From: Sphingobacteriales bacterium
Lineage (GTDB): Bacteria > Bacteroidota > Bacteroidia > Chitinophagales > UBA2359
DNA length: 64,000 bases
Direction of reading: 5' to 3'
NCBI GenBank assembly: GCA_016700115.1
Contig: CP064999.1
Location: 5,699,501-5,763,500, forward strand
Shown in pieces: positions 18,438 through 27,258 of this stretch. A program made the position numbers and the translations under genes. How positions within the stretch are numbered: position 1 is the stretch's first letter; each line of letters opens with the position of its first letter. Under the pieces are notes generated by a model. The model saw nothing but the letters and a program-made list of their open reading frames with translations, was not told the DNA's origin and did no database searches.

Positions 18438-19427
18438 TTAAATAGTCTGAGGGCTTAGTAAAGCCTTTTCGTATTCCTCCACCAAAGTCTGAACTATCTG
18501 ATGAACCGGTCGAATTTGGTGTACGTATTCAATTGATGGGCCTGCACACCAAAGTGTTTGATAGGTAGCACTAAAAGCAGCTTTTTCGAGTGATTTCATT
18601 CCCTTATAAAAAGTCAGCATTTTAGCGTACTTTTTTAATGTGCGGTTCTTATTTAACAACGCTTCCAGCCAGTTTTGACTGGTGCCGATGTTTTGCACAT
18701 AAGGGGTGTTAATGATGGTACAAGGGGTTCCCGATAGTTTGGTTGTCGTTACAATATCCTTTGCTCCATACTGAACTATCGCATTCTTATACTCCTGAGA
18801 AACGCCTGCTTCATCGGTGGCAATAAAAATGCTGCCCATTGAAACCCCACAGGCTCCTAAACTGAGTTTATCGAGAATACCGGCACCGGTTCCTACACCT
18901 CCTGCTGAAATTACAGGCAATTTAGAAACAGTTGTCAACATTGGAATTAACTCTTTGTAAGAAATTTTACCGGCATGACCTCCCGCCTCAGCATTCACTG
19001 CAATCAATGCATCACAACCCATATCTTCTACTTTTTTAGCGTAAAAAGCATCAATCACATCACAAAACACCAGCATCCCTTCATTTTTGCAAGCTTTTAT
19101 TACCTTTTCAGGACTGCCTAAGGAGGTAATAATAAAATCCACATGAAAATCGAGGCAGGCTTTAAGTTGCTCTTCCAGTTTGATGTTCGATTTGTTGGTA
19201 ATCAGATTAATGCCAAACGGTCCATTGACCTGATTTCTGATTTCCTGCATAGCTGCTCTAAACTCTTTATCTGTTCTGTAGTTCAGTGCGGGAATAGCTC
19301 CGGTAATTCCGCTTTTAATTGCTGCAATGGTCATCTTTATGTTTGACACCAAAAACATAGGTGCCATAATAATGGGATATTGAATAGGAAGCAGTTGAGT
19401 TAAAGCAGTATCAATTCGGGATAGCAT
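18438..19427 (-). CDS. NAD(P)H-dependent flavin oxidoreductase, nitronate monooxygenase family
   Basis: A 329-residue TIM-barrel flavoprotein of the 2-nitropropane dioxygenase/nitronate monooxygenase family. Visible signatures are YPIIMAPMF at the N-terminus, the glycine-rich NAEAGGHAG near residue 155 (family FMN-binding region) and ISAGGVGTG(A) near residue 180. It probably oxidises nitronates or reduces a quinone-like substrate with bound FMN; these families are often mis-named FabK, so I give no symbol. The in-frame TTG two codons upstream is rejected in favour of ATG. A TAATTTTG -7-like element on the minus strand lies at 19470-19477. Confidence 0.85.
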   Translation of the reverse strand: MLSRIDTALTQLLPIQYPIIMAPMFLVSNIKMTIAAIKSGITGAIPALNYRTDKEFRAAMQEIRNQVNGPFGINLITNKSNIKLEEQLKACLDFHVDFIITSLGSPEKVIKACKNEGMLVFCDVIDAFYAKKVEDMGCDALIAVNAEAGGHAGKISYKELIPMLTTVSKLPVISAGGVGTGAGILDKLSLGACGVSMGSIFIATDEAGVSQEYKNAIVQYGAKDIVTTTKLSGTPCTIINTPYVQNIGTSQNWLEALLNKNRTLKKYAKMLTFYKGMKSLEKAAFSATYQTLWCAGPSIEYVHQIRPVHQIVQTLVEEYEKALLSPQTI

Positions 19428-19637
19428 AAGCAAACTAAGAAATAAATGGTTTTATAAAATTCAGGATGCAAAATTAACCAATTCATCGGGGTTTTAACCA
19501 TCTCTCGAACTAAGTACGCTTTTCGGTTGGGATTAAAGCCTATTCCTGCACAGAATTGTAAAAAAAAGATTTGTTGTTTATTGATACAACTTAAAATCGT
19601 ACCTTTATACTAAATTTGAAAAAACAATATTTAAATC

Positions 19638-21053
19638 ATGAAAAGTTTGTACTTATTTCTTTTTGCATGTTTATTTGCTTTTACAATTGAACCTTTACAA
19701 GCACAGGTTAACATAGCAGGTAGTGATTTGCCCGCAGTCGGCACTCAAAAATATGTGGCAGTAACCAATACTCCTGATATTGATTTGGGTGCTGCGTCTT
19801 CAACTGCTCAGGTTTGGGATTTTACCTCTTTAGAACCCGGAAATTATAGTTCTGCTGTGTTTACAAGCACTGACGGATTACCCAGCGAAGGTACTTTCCC
19901 ACAATCAACAATTGCAAGAACCGGTCCGATTAATTCCATTTTAGGAATTTCTTTGGGTGATATTTTACCCATTGGTGGCGGAGGATTACCGGAGGCTACT
20001 GCCTATTATGTCAAAAACTCACAGGGAAAAGTCCTTATAGACGGATTTAACATGAATGTTTCCATTCCCGGATTGGTTGATTTGGGACCAACAGACATTA
20101 ATGCCCAACCTAACGATTTATACTTAACTCCGGCCGATTTTGGCGATGTAATTGAAAATGACGGAGGGTATATTATGGAAATCAGCCTGATGGGATTTAA
20201 TTTTGGTCTGCGCTTTAATGTTGATAAAGTTATCAATGTAGATGCTTTCGGAACTTTACAATTACCTGATTACAACCTCGAAGTATTGCGTTATAACGAA
20301 AGTAACACGGTTGGTGTAGAATTGGGATTAGTTCCGTTTCCGGGGATATTTATTCCGGTTGACCCTGCTACTCTTGGCGATTTGTTAGGAGTAGAAATCC
20401 CCTTTGACCTTAGCTTTTTGGATACCACAGTAACCACCAACAGCTACCGGTTTATTTCTAAAAACCAAGGTTATCCCGCTGCTTCAGTTACTATGTTGTT
20501 AAACCCTATTTCAGGCACTTCTACTCCTGCAAGTATCGAATATTTGGCACAACCCGGACCACTTCAAGCTGAATACAACTTTACTGTAAACTGCCTGACC
20601 GTTGCCTTTTCTAATGCAAGTGCCAACGCTCTTGCTTATGATTGGGATTTTGGAACAGGAGATGTAAGTACATTGGAAGACCCGATTTATACTTTCCCCG
20701 AACCCGGAACTTACGAGGTTTCTCTAACCGCACTCGGTATTGATGGTATCAGTGCCGTGGTAACCAAAGAGGTAACCGTTGATTTCTGTTTAGATATTGA
20801 CGAAGTTGCGGCAAACTCCATCATAATTTACCCTAACCCAACAACCGGTACTGTTAACTTTGACCTTACCAATAATTTCAATAATTGTACTTTGACCTTA
20901 ACTAATTTGTTAGGCCAAAATGCAGGCATCTGGAATAACCTGAACGGAAAGGTACAATTAGATATCAGCCGCTTTAGCAAAGGTGTTTATTTTTACACTT
21001 TAAGTTCTAATGAAGGGAATGTCATCGGACATGGAAAGCTAATTGTTGAGTAA
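19638..21053 (+). CDS. Secreted PKD-domain protein with type IX secretion sorting domain
   Basis: A 471-residue exported protein: signal peptide (residues 1-23, ending LQA), a long beta-rich middle of unknown family, a PKD-like domain near residues 320-385 (VNCLTVAFSNASANALAYDWDFGTG ... YTFPEPGTYEVSLTA), and a C-terminal type A sorting domain (IIYPNPTTGTVNFDL ... FSKGVYFYTL). It should be secreted and anchored at the cell surface. The PKD fold suggests adhesion or carbohydrate contact. A strong terminator follows at 21085. Confidence 0.8.
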   Translation: MKSLYLFLFACLFAFTIEPLQAQVNIAGSDLPAVGTQKYVAVTNTPDIDLGAASSTAQVWDFTSLEPGNYSSAVFTSTDGLPSEGTFPQSTIARTGPINSILGISLGDILPIGGGGLPEATAYYVKNSQGKVLIDGFNMNVSIPGLVDLGPTDINAQPNDLYLTPADFGDVIENDGGYIMEISLMGFNFGLRFNVDKVINVDAFGTLQLPDYNLEVLRYNESNTVGVELGLVPFPGIFIPVDPATLGDLLGVEIPFDLSFLDTTVTTNSYRFISKNQGYPAASVTMLLNPISGTSTPASIEYLAQPGPLQAEYNFTVNCLTVAFSNASANALAYDWDFGTGDVSTLEDPIYTFPEPGTYEVSLTALGIDGISAVVTKEVTVDFCLDIDEVAANSIIIYPNPTTGTVNFDLTNNFNNCTLTLTNLLGQNAGIWNNLNGKVQLDISRFSKGVYFYTLSSNEGNVIGHGKLIVE

Positions 21054-21084
21054 TCGGTTTTATCTTAATCAGAAAATTCAAAAC

Positions 21085-21120
21085 AAAAACCCCCTGCAAG
21101 TTGAAATGCAGGGGGTTTTT
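21085..21120 (+). terminator. Strong intrinsic terminator
   Basis: AAAAACCCCCTGCA (21085-21098) pairs with TGCAGGGGGTTTTT (21107-21120), a 14-bp perfect stem with an 8-nt loop and a T-run, 32 bp after the PKD protein's stop codon. Confidence 0.88.
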
Positions 21121-21217
21121 TCATTAAACAAGAGGCAAAATGCAATAGGCAATAGCAATTCACCTATGACCATTCACCATTCACAACTTATCATTCATCA
21201 CTTGCCACTAAAAAATC

Positions 21218-21946
21218 CTATCGCTTATTCAATTTTGCGAGTAGCCTTAAAATTTCGAGATACAACCAAACCAAAGTTACCATCAACCCAAACGCAGCAA
21301 ACCATTCCATATATTTCGGAAGATTGTGTGAAGCACCTTGTTCAATAAAGTCAAAATCCAACACTAAGTTTAGCGCAGCAATGACAACTACAAACATACT
21401 AAATCCGATTCCGATCAATCCGGATTCGTGAATGTATGGAATATCAATGCCAAAAAAGCCCAAAATCAGCGTAGCAATATAAATCAAGGCAATGCCTCCG
21501 GTTGCTGCTGCAATGCCCATTCTAAAATTTTGGGTTACTTCGATCCATCCTGATTTGTAAATAAACAGCATCGTAGCAAATACACCAATAGTTAACAAAA
21601 TAGCCTGAAAGACAATGCCTGCAAATTCGGCTTCAAACAGAGCAGAAATAGCGCCAAGACATAACCCTTCTAAAATAGCATAGACAGGTGCGGTGTAAGG
21701 CGACCATTCTTTTTTGAATATGGTAATTAAAGCCACAATAAGCCCGCCAACTGCTCCGCCCAAGATAAACTGGGGTAATGGCATTGACCACGAAAAAGCG
21801 GCCGTTAATACCAGCAAGGCCAATAGCATCAGGCTTTTGTTAACGGTTCCGTTTACAGTCATTAACTGCCCGTCACTTTGTGAAACAGTAGTTCTGGCTA
21901 CTTTTTGGAAAGCCTTATCAGATAAAACAGGATTTGATGTTCGCAT
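21218..21946 (-). CDS. Bax inhibitor-1/YccA family membrane protein
   Basis: A 242-residue polytopic protein with about seven membrane segments. The family signature of six helices followed by a C-terminal DFDFIEQGA motif is visible near residue 195 (LVLDFDFIEQGASHNLPKYM, containing the acidic pair thought to sense pH in this family). Bacterial homologues act as Ca2+-leak channels or interact with FtsH; the role here is unknown. The N-terminal MRTSNPVLSDKAF is the usual start, and a TACCTTTG element on the minus strand lies upstream at 22035-22042. Confidence 0.85.
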   Translation of the reverse strand: MRTSNPVLSDKAFQKVARTTVSQSDGQLMTVNGTVNKSLMLLALLVLTAAFSWSMPLPQFILGGAVGGLIVALITIFKKEWSPYTAPVYAILEGLCLGAISALFEAEFAGIVFQAILLTIGVFATMLFIYKSGWIEVTQNFRMGIAAATGGIALIYIATLILGFFGIDIPYIHESGLIGIGFSMFVVVIAALNLVLDFDFIEQGASHNLPKYMEWFAAFGLMVTLVWLYLEILRLLAKLNKR

Positions 21947-22034
21947 GATTGTAATTTATGTTTTTGATTTGATTTGTAGTATATAACGTATTTAGCTTCT
22001 ACTTAGTTCCTGTTTGAAAATCAGGGGTGCTTTG

Positions 22035-22042
22035 CAAAGGTA
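22035..22042 (-). promoter_or_regulatory. -7 element upstream of the Bax inhibitor-1 gene
   Basis: The minus strand reads TACCTTTG, 89 bp before the ATG, in a 317-bp divergent gap that holds no ORF. Confidence 0.45.
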
Positions 22043-22264
22043 ATTATTTACATCTTAAAAATCAGGTTGGATTGCCCAACGAAATTATTCATGGACAAAG
22101 CGATTAACTAAATCATCTTTTTTAAATAGCGACTCAAAGGAACAGAACTAAATCTGTTTAAACTAACTTGCAGAGGGATTACAACAGCATCCTTTTAGCT
22201 TTAGTGAATAAAACTTCACAACTCTGTTACCATCTACTTGTTTCACCTTTTTGAACTAAAAACA

Positions 22265-22897
22265 ATGGGCACATTTTGGTCAGATTATCTATTAACCATT
22301 ATTCAACCCCAGCAATCGTTTAATAAGTTGTTGGCTAAAGAAAATTACTTTCAGCTTGGATTTGGTTATATTTCCATTCCAATTATTGCCTATACTTTGA
22401 TGTATATTTTTCTGACCATTGGCAACGGAGCGCCCTCAGTATTTACACCATGGCTCAATATTTCTAAAGAAAGTTATTATGCTGTTAACCGGTTTATGTT
22501 AGCTCCAAGCATGATATTATGTTGGTTCGTTACCTCTTCGTTTATTCAAGTCTTTGCCCGGTTTTTTAATGGAGTTGGCGAATATGAACAAACATTGTCT
22601 GCCATTGCATTGAGCATCAGTATCGCTATGTGGGGAGGATTGTTACACGACCTTCCTATGAGTTTTTTAAGTGCGGTTGGAGTAATTGATGCGCGACAGC
22701 ATGAAATTGATATGAATTCACCGACAATTTTCAGAACCCTGCTTTGGATAGCCTATTCCATTTACTTTATCGCATTCCTTGTTCTGTTTCCAATTGCCGT
22801 AAAAACAGTACACAAGTTATCCTGGTTAAAAAGCGGTTTTATCGGAATTTTTGCTTTCCTGATATTCCAAATTGTGTTTCTGATTTTTAACAGATAG
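22265..22897 (+). CDS. Yip1 family membrane protein
   Basis: A 210-residue protein with five hydrophobic segments (near residues 32-52, 75-95, 105-125, 155-175 and 182-205). The start MGTFWSDYLLTIIQPQQSFNKL matches the N-terminal pattern of bacterial Yip1/YIP-like proteins, in which a cytoplasmic amphipathic helix with a P-x-x-x-F motif precedes the membrane part. I use ATG 22265 since the upstream start is TTG and adds an unconserved tail. Function unknown, presumably membrane trafficking or integrity. Nothing in the neighbourhood clarifies it. Confidence 0.6.
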   Translation: MGTFWSDYLLTIIQPQQSFNKLLAKENYFQLGFGYISIPIIAYTLMYIFLTIGNGAPSVFTPWLNISKESYYAVNRFMLAPSMILCWFVTSSFIQVFARFFNGVGEYEQTLSAIALSISIAMWGGLLHDLPMSFLSAVGVIDARQHEIDMNSPTIFRTLLWIAYSIYFIAFLVLFPIAVKTVHKLSWLKSGFIGIFAFLIFQIVFLIFNR

Positions 22898-23032
22898 CCT
22901 GAACTTTTTACGAATTGCACACTTTTTTTTGGTTAAAAGAAGTCATATTGTAATTTACTTTGGAAGCTTTTCAACATATATTACAGCTTGATTTAACTGT
23001 GCTGAAAAAAATTTACTTAACAAACCCAATCT

Positions 23033-23254
23033 ATGTTTATGAAACAAATCCGATTTAGCGTCAAACAGGTTCTGAAACTGATTTTTTCAATGACCGGCTT
23101 TTTTATTTTGGTAAATTTTTTAAACACTTTGAATACAACATCCGGTATTTCAGAGTTCTGGAAATTAGCGGGTGCGGTGGTCGTGGTTTTGTTTATCGCA
23201 ACTCTTAAAATAGAAGATTCCCCGAAAACTCTGCCTTCCACCAATAATCTTTAA
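23033..23254 (+). CDS. Small hypothetical membrane protein
   Basis: A 73-residue protein with two hydrophobic segments (about residues 12-28 and 45-60) and a charged C-terminus. Two start codons (23033 and 23039) are possible. No family is recognised. It lies between the Yip1 and VOC genes in the same direction. It is plausible because of the coding-like base use, but a conserved-homologue search would be needed to settle it. Confidence 0.35.
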   Translation: MFMKQIRFSVKQVLKLIFSMTGFFILVNFLNTLNTTSGISEFWKLAGAVVVVLFIATLKIEDSPKTLPSTNNL

Positions 23255-23305
23255 AGCCCAAACGCTGTTGCTTTTTTTCGTAACTTACCTTTAACCATAC
23301 ATCGC

Positions 23306-23653
23306 ATGTACAAAGCATTGTATTTAAGCCCGATGATTCCATCATATAACCTTAAAACAACCGGCGAGTTTTTTAAAAATGTTTTGGGATTTTCGACTTT
23401 TATGGACACCACCGGTTATGCAATCTATCTGAAGGATAACCTGTCCATTCATTTGTTACCTGCCGGAGAGGATATTGGACAAATGGAATTTTACCTCGAA
23501 GTTGACCATGTTGACGAACTTTGGAACAACATCAAAGACAAGGTTCAGGGGTTAAGAGTCAAAGCGCCATTTGACCGTGAGTATAAAATGAGGGAGATTC
23601 ATATTGAAATTCCCGAAACCAAAACTTTGTTGTTTATCGGGGAGAGTATTTAA
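23306..23653 (+). CDS. VOC family (glyoxalase/bleomycin-resistance-like) protein
   Basis: A 115-residue single-module protein of the vicinal-oxygen-chelate fold. The two beta-alpha-beta units are visible: SPMIPSYNLKTTGEFFKNVLGF...YAIYLKDNLSIHLLP and QMEFYLEVDHVDELWNNIK...REIHIEIPETKTLLFIGE. It lacks the clear metal-ligand His-Glu-His-Glu set, so it may be a binding protein and not an enzyme. Its size fits a dimeric VOC unit. Role unknown. Confidence 0.7.
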   Translation: MYKALYLSPMIPSYNLKTTGEFFKNVLGFSTFMDTTGYAIYLKDNLSIHLLPAGEDIGQMEFYLEVDHVDELWNNIKDKVQGLRVKAPFDREYKMREIHIEIPETKTLLFIGESI

Positions 23654-23787
23654 CCCTGTTTTTTTTCTGATGGGCAGAAAGCTGAACTGATAACTGACTA
23701 CATCTCCACTATGTTTGTCGCTCATTGTGAGGCATAAAACAGGATATGCCTTTTTTACCTTCCAATAGCATTGGTTAGAAATCTTCT

Positions 23788-24654
23788 TTGAAAATTTGTG
23801 AGAATGCTAAAATATATTTAGCTTTAAACAAAAATCAAATCAATCTGGTGGAGGCAAACATTTATATCCCGCTACAACTCAAAGGAATTGCTTCTATGAT
23901 TTGGGAGCAAAAAAGCAATAGTTCACAGCGTTGGAAAATTCTTCCCAGCGGGTATATTGAGTTGATTTTCAATCTTGGCGAAAAAATGGAAGACCTGAGC
24001 GGGAAAAAGGTAGGCCAAAGTTTTAACCCTACCGAAAACTTTTGCTTTCTTTCAGGTTTGCATACACAACCGCTTTGTATGACTTATTCACAGTTTCATG
24101 TGATGGGCGTTCGATTGGAACCGGTTGCAGCTAAATCATTATTTAAAATACCCTGTTTCGAGCTAAAAGACTGGGCATTAAAAGGAGAAGAAATCTTTCA
24201 CAATAAAGCGTATGTAGAGGATGCTATCCGGTCATTTTCCGATTTTCAGTTACGGGCAAAATGGCTTGAACAGTATTTGTATGCTTTGATTTGCGAAAAC
24301 CCGGAGTTGTATTTAGCGTTGAAAATATCGAAATTGTTGAAACAGGTGGCTGATTACCGAAAAATCGGCACTCCGGTTAAACTGGAAGATTTTACCGGAT
24401 ATTCGAGAATGCACACTTACCGTTTGTTCAAAGATTGGTTCGGACTTTCACCGTCTTACAGCATTTCTCTTCAACAATTTATCAGTTCGGTCAACGCCAT
24501 TCACACTCAGCACGAATCTTTAACTCATTTGGCCTTTGATCATGGGTTTTATGATTCCTCCCATTTTATCAGAATATTCAGGCAATATGCTGAAATGACA
24601 CCGGGTCAGTATCTTCAACAAAAATCAAATCTGATTGGACAATTTCCCTGTTAA
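23788..24654 (+). CDS. AraC family transcriptional regulator with N-terminal DUF6597-like domain
   Basis: A 288-residue regulator. The C-terminal 100 residues form the two-HTH AraC DNA-binding domain, with YSRMHTYRLFKDWFGLSPSYSISLQQF and the standard end HLAFDHGFYDSSHFIRIFRQYAEMTPGQY. The N-terminal half (IWEQKSNSSQRWKILPSGYIELIFNLGE) matches the DUF6597 pattern found in many Bacteroidota AraC regulators. The start is uncertain: the ORF begins with TTG at 23788, and the first ATG (near residue 37) would cut the domain. A GTG at 23848 is a further option. An inverted repeat at 24673-24689 lies just downstream, before the next gene, and could be its operator. Confidence 0.85.
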   Translation: MKICENAKIYLALNKNQINLVEANIYIPLQLKGIASMIWEQKSNSSQRWKILPSGYIELIFNLGEKMEDLSGKKVGQSFNPTENFCFLSGLHTQPLCMTYSQFHVMGVRLEPVAAKSLFKIPCFELKDWALKGEEIFHNKAYVEDAIRSFSDFQLRAKWLEQYLYALICENPELYLALKISKLLKQVADYRKIGTPVKLEDFTGYSRMHTYRLFKDWFGLSPSYSISLQQFISSVNAIHTQHESLTHLAFDHGFYDSSHFIRIFRQYAEMTPGQYLQQKSNLIGQFPC

Positions 24655-24672
24655 TTTAAAGGGCATCCTATA

Positions 24673-24689
24673 ACCCATGTTACATGGGT
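24673..24689. promoter_or_regulatory. Perfect inverted repeat, candidate operator
   Basis: ACCCATGT at 24673-24680 and ACATGGGT at 24682-24689 are perfect complements around a single central base. It sits 26 bp upstream of a -7 element (24715-24722) that serves the next gene and directly after the AraC regulator gene, so it is a plausible operator. Confidence 0.4.
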
Positions 24690-24714
24690 ACAATTCAGGC
24701 AAAAATCTGCGCTT

Positions 24715-24722
24715 TACCTTTG
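24715..24722 (+). promoter_or_regulatory. -7 element upstream of the DUF4386-like gene
   Basis: TACCTTTG lies 17 bp before the ATG at 24739. A -33 TTTG at the right distance is not obvious, which would fit dependence on an activator. Confidence 0.45.
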
Positions 24723-24738
24723 TTCCTAAAAAAACACT

Positions 24739-25404
24739 ATGGAACAAATGAAAAACAACTTCAAATCTTCTGCCGGCATGTTTGCGATTGCCGGAACTTT
24801 ATCCATGATCATTGGTGCAGTTTTGTGGGGATCTACAGGAACCGATTTATGGGCAACACTGGCAACCAATGACATGAAAAACTATTTAACCAAACTTCCC
24901 GAAGCCAAGACTTTCCTGGTGCTGAATACCTGTTTTTGGGTACTCGGTGTGTTGTTGATGGGTGTTGCCATTCAACTGATGTCAAAACTAAGCCGGGAAA
25001 ACATCATCCCTGCAACCCTTGCAAGGGTTGTTGTCAATGCTGCTGTTCCTGTTGCTATTGTTTCCTTTGTTTTGATGGTGTCTCTGGCGATTACTATTTC
25101 ATCGGACAATATTCAAAACAGCCTTTTATTTGCCACAAATATTGGTTGGATAGGCGCAAGATTAGACGATATTGCAACTTTATCAATTATTGGCTTTGCG
25201 CCTTTATTCCTTTCAATATCAGGACATAACATCTGGATACCTGCATGGCTTCGGGTTTGGGGGTTTTTTGCCGGACTGATGGGCTTATTGGCAATTTATG
25301 GCATATTAGTTCCTGACGCTTACTTTTTGAGCTTTACTATTTTACCGGTTGGTTTGGGTTGGATGATAGCATCCGGAGTAGTTCTGATAAAATCGAAGGA
25401 CTAA
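24739..25404 (+). CDS. Hypothetical membrane protein (DUF4386-like)
   Basis: A 221-residue integral membrane protein with six predicted segments (near residues 15-32, 55-80, 95-120, 140-160, 170-190 and 195-215). Its pattern (GMFAIAGTLSMIIGAVLW at the start and SWLRVWGFFAGLMGL late) resembles the DUF4386 group of uncharacterised membrane proteins. It follows an AraC regulator and its candidate operator, so it is a likely target of that regulator. Function unknown. Confidence 0.6.
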   Translation: MEQMKNNFKSSAGMFAIAGTLSMIIGAVLWGSTGTDLWATLATNDMKNYLTKLPEAKTFLVLNTCFWVLGVLLMGVAIQLMSKLSRENIIPATLARVVVNAAVPVAIVSFVLMVSLAITISSDNIQNSLLFATNIGWIGARLDDIATLSIIGFAPLFLSISGHNIWIPAWLRVWGFFAGLMGLLAIYGILVPDAYFLSFTILPVGLGWMIASGVVLIKSKD

Positions 25405-25490
25405 CCTTACTTTCGAATAGGTTGGCGATTTCAAAAAGTCTATCAACTCAAGAAGCCTTTTATAATACACAATAGATTGGCGAATAAAAA

Positions 25491-25520
25491 ACCCCGGATG
25501 CCCAAAAGGACAACCGGGGT
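25491..25520. terminator. Weak hairpin between convergent genes
   Basis: ACCCCGG at 25491-25497 pairs with CCGGGGT at 25514-25520, with a 16-nt loop. It lies between the rightward DUF4386-like gene and a leftward operon. It lacks a good T-run in the rightward sense, and on the minus strand the A-run upstream gives a T-run, so it may terminate leftward transcription. Confidence 0.35.
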
Positions 25521-25592
25521 GTTCACCACTCTAAACTGTGCTATATACGAAACTATGAACGCTTATAGTAAAAAGGGATCAATAACGGCGAA

Positions 25593-26027
25593 TTAAGGTC
25601 TTTGTTTAAATTGTTCCAATAACCACATCTTAAAATCGCGCTCTACTTTATCTATTTGTGCCACTTTTGCCACCGGAAGCACTTTTTTAAACTGATCCTG
25701 ATATTTTTTAGAAATAGCGAGTTTTTGCTCTTCTAACTGGTTTTTCTTAGCCAGTTTTTGTTCGGGAGATAAATTCTCTGATTCTAAGTTGCGCAATTTC
25801 TGGTTGATGCTTTTAATCTCTTCCCTGTATTGATAGTACAAAGGCCAGAAATTTTTGGCTTCTTCGGGAGTCAGGTTCAACTGTTCGTTAAAAAACATAG
25901 CCTGCATAGACTTGATTTTTTCCTGATTTTCAGAGTTATCCTGAGCCCTTGCTTGTAATGACAAGCACCAAATGGACAAAACCATAAAGAACAAAACCGT
26001 GGCATTATGTCTGAGTAAGGTTTTCAT
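25593..26027 (-). CDS. Spy/CpxP-like periplasmic protein
   Basis: A 144-residue protein with a signal peptide (about residues 1-28, ending ARAQ). The mature part is helical and charged, with LNLTPEEAKNFWPLYYQYREEIKSI and LSPEQKLAKKNQLEEQKL, the LTxxQ-like helices of the Spy/CpxP periplasmic stress-chaperone group. It is the last gene of an operon behind an ECF sigma factor and a membrane anti-sigma-like protein. That suggests it is part of an envelope-stress response. Function as a chaperone is inferred. Confidence 0.6.
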   Translation of the reverse strand: MKTLLRHNATVLFFMVLSIWCLSLQARAQDNSENQEKIKSMQAMFFNEQLNLTPEEAKNFWPLYYQYREEIKSINQKLRNLESENLSPEQKLAKKNQLEEQKLAISKKYQDQFKKVLPVAKVAQIDKVERDFKMWLLEQFKQRP

Positions 26028-26048
26028 AAATGTATCAAGTGATTTGAG

Positions 26049-27206
26049 TTATTCGTTTAAAAAGTCTTCAATTTCATCGGCTGATATATCGAGCAAATCC
26101 ATTGCTTCGTTGGTTAACAGAATGTCTTTTGCATTTTGGTTTTTCATAGCCAAACTGGAGGCATCAATTCCCAGTTCTTCCAGTTCTATGTTTTCAAATT
26201 CTTCGGCATTATTGCTGATATACGATTTCAAGTCCTGACTGGTCAATCCCGATTCTTTCATCATCAGTTCCATTTTCATTAGCAACTGAGGGCTTGGGCC
26301 TAACATTGCCAATTCATTATTACCGGTTTCCTGACGGTCTAACAATTGCCATCCAACAAACAAGATGGTTAACATGGCAGCAATGCGCATGGCATATTTG
26401 ACAAAGGATGAGGTTTGTCTTTGCCCGGCAGGCATGGAAACCGTTTTTCCTTTTTCGGGTTCTGCTGCGGTTTCATCCGATTTTATGGACTGAAATACGC
26501 TGTTTTGCAGTTGTTCAAAATAACCATGAGGCACTTCAAAATCCTGCTTACCGGCGATTTCGTTGACTATTTCAGATTCATACTCCTTTTCGGAAACAGC
26601 GTATAAAACAACTTCGGAGGCATTTTCAAAATATTCTGCGGGTAAGGCAAACGGATTTTGTAAAGCTGCCTGATCTATAATGGAAGTATCGGTATTTTCT
26701 TCTTCGTCTTCAAGATTTAAAATGCGCTCCATAACCGCAGACTGCAATTGTCTGAAATAGTTTGGCGGAACGGTTAATCCTGTTTCTTCAATTCCGGATA
26801 GGAAATTCAGTTCGTTTCTACACTCTTCATCTTCCTCGGCATCTTTGATGGCGGCAAAAACATTGGCCTGCATAGATTCAAAAAAGCCGGCAGGAGTTGA
26901 GAATATTTCTGATGCTGTTTCGGGCAATTGTTCTACTCCATCATCTTCATAAGTTTTAGCCATTACCTCATGCCACAATGTTTCAAAATAGTTTTGAGGG
27001 ATGGTCATGGCTTTGCCATTTTTCAGTGCTAACGCGGTAGCGGCTTCTTTGCTCAACTCTTCATTTTCAAGGATAACGTCTAAGGTGTTTTGTGCAAACT
27101 GATTAAAGTAGGCATAAGGCACGCGAAACGGGTTTCCTTTTTCTATGGTTGAGAGGAATGGCGCTAAGGTTAGCAGTTCTGATGATATGGCATTTGTGAA
27201 GTTCAT
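26049..27206 (-). CDS. Putative anti-sigma factor with six repeated N-terminal motifs
   Basis: A 385-residue protein with one membrane segment near residues 268-287 (AAMLTILFVGWQLL). The N-terminal cytoplasmic part holds six copies of a motif of the form F-x-V/T-P-x-x-Y-F-x-x-L-x-x-x-V, near residues 27, 67, 101, 146, 189 and 224 (RVPYAYFNQF, TIPQNYFETL, STPAGFFESM, TVPPNYFRQL, ALPAEYFENA, EVPHGYFEQL). In Bacteroidota anti-sigma-like proteins one such motif is usual. It lies directly after the ECF sigma factor gene (52 bp gap) and 21 bp before the Spy-like gene, so it is most likely the membrane anchor that holds the sigma factor. Its periplasmic end is short and acidic (ISADEIEDFLNE). Confidence 0.7.
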   Translation of the reverse strand: MNFTNAISSELLTLAPFLSTIEKGNPFRVPYAYFNQFAQNTLDVILENEELSKEAATALALKNGKAMTIPQNYFETLWHEVMAKTYEDDGVEQLPETASEIFSTPAGFFESMQANVFAAIKDAEEDEECRNELNFLSGIEETGLTVPPNYFRQLQSAVMERILNLEDEEENTDTSIIDQAALQNPFALPAEYFENASEVVLYAVSEKEYESEIVNEIAGKQDFEVPHGYFEQLQNSVFQSIKSDETAAEPEKGKTVSMPAGQRQTSSFVKYAMRIAAMLTILFVGWQLLDRQETGNNELAMLGPSPQLLMKMELMMKESGLTSQDLKSYISNNAEEFENIELEELGIDASSLAMKNQNAKDILLTNEAMDLLDISADEIEDFLNE

Positions 27207-27258
27207 TGCTCAATTTTTCCGAATTAACCCCCTTTAGATAGGCAGAACGGGAAACGGT

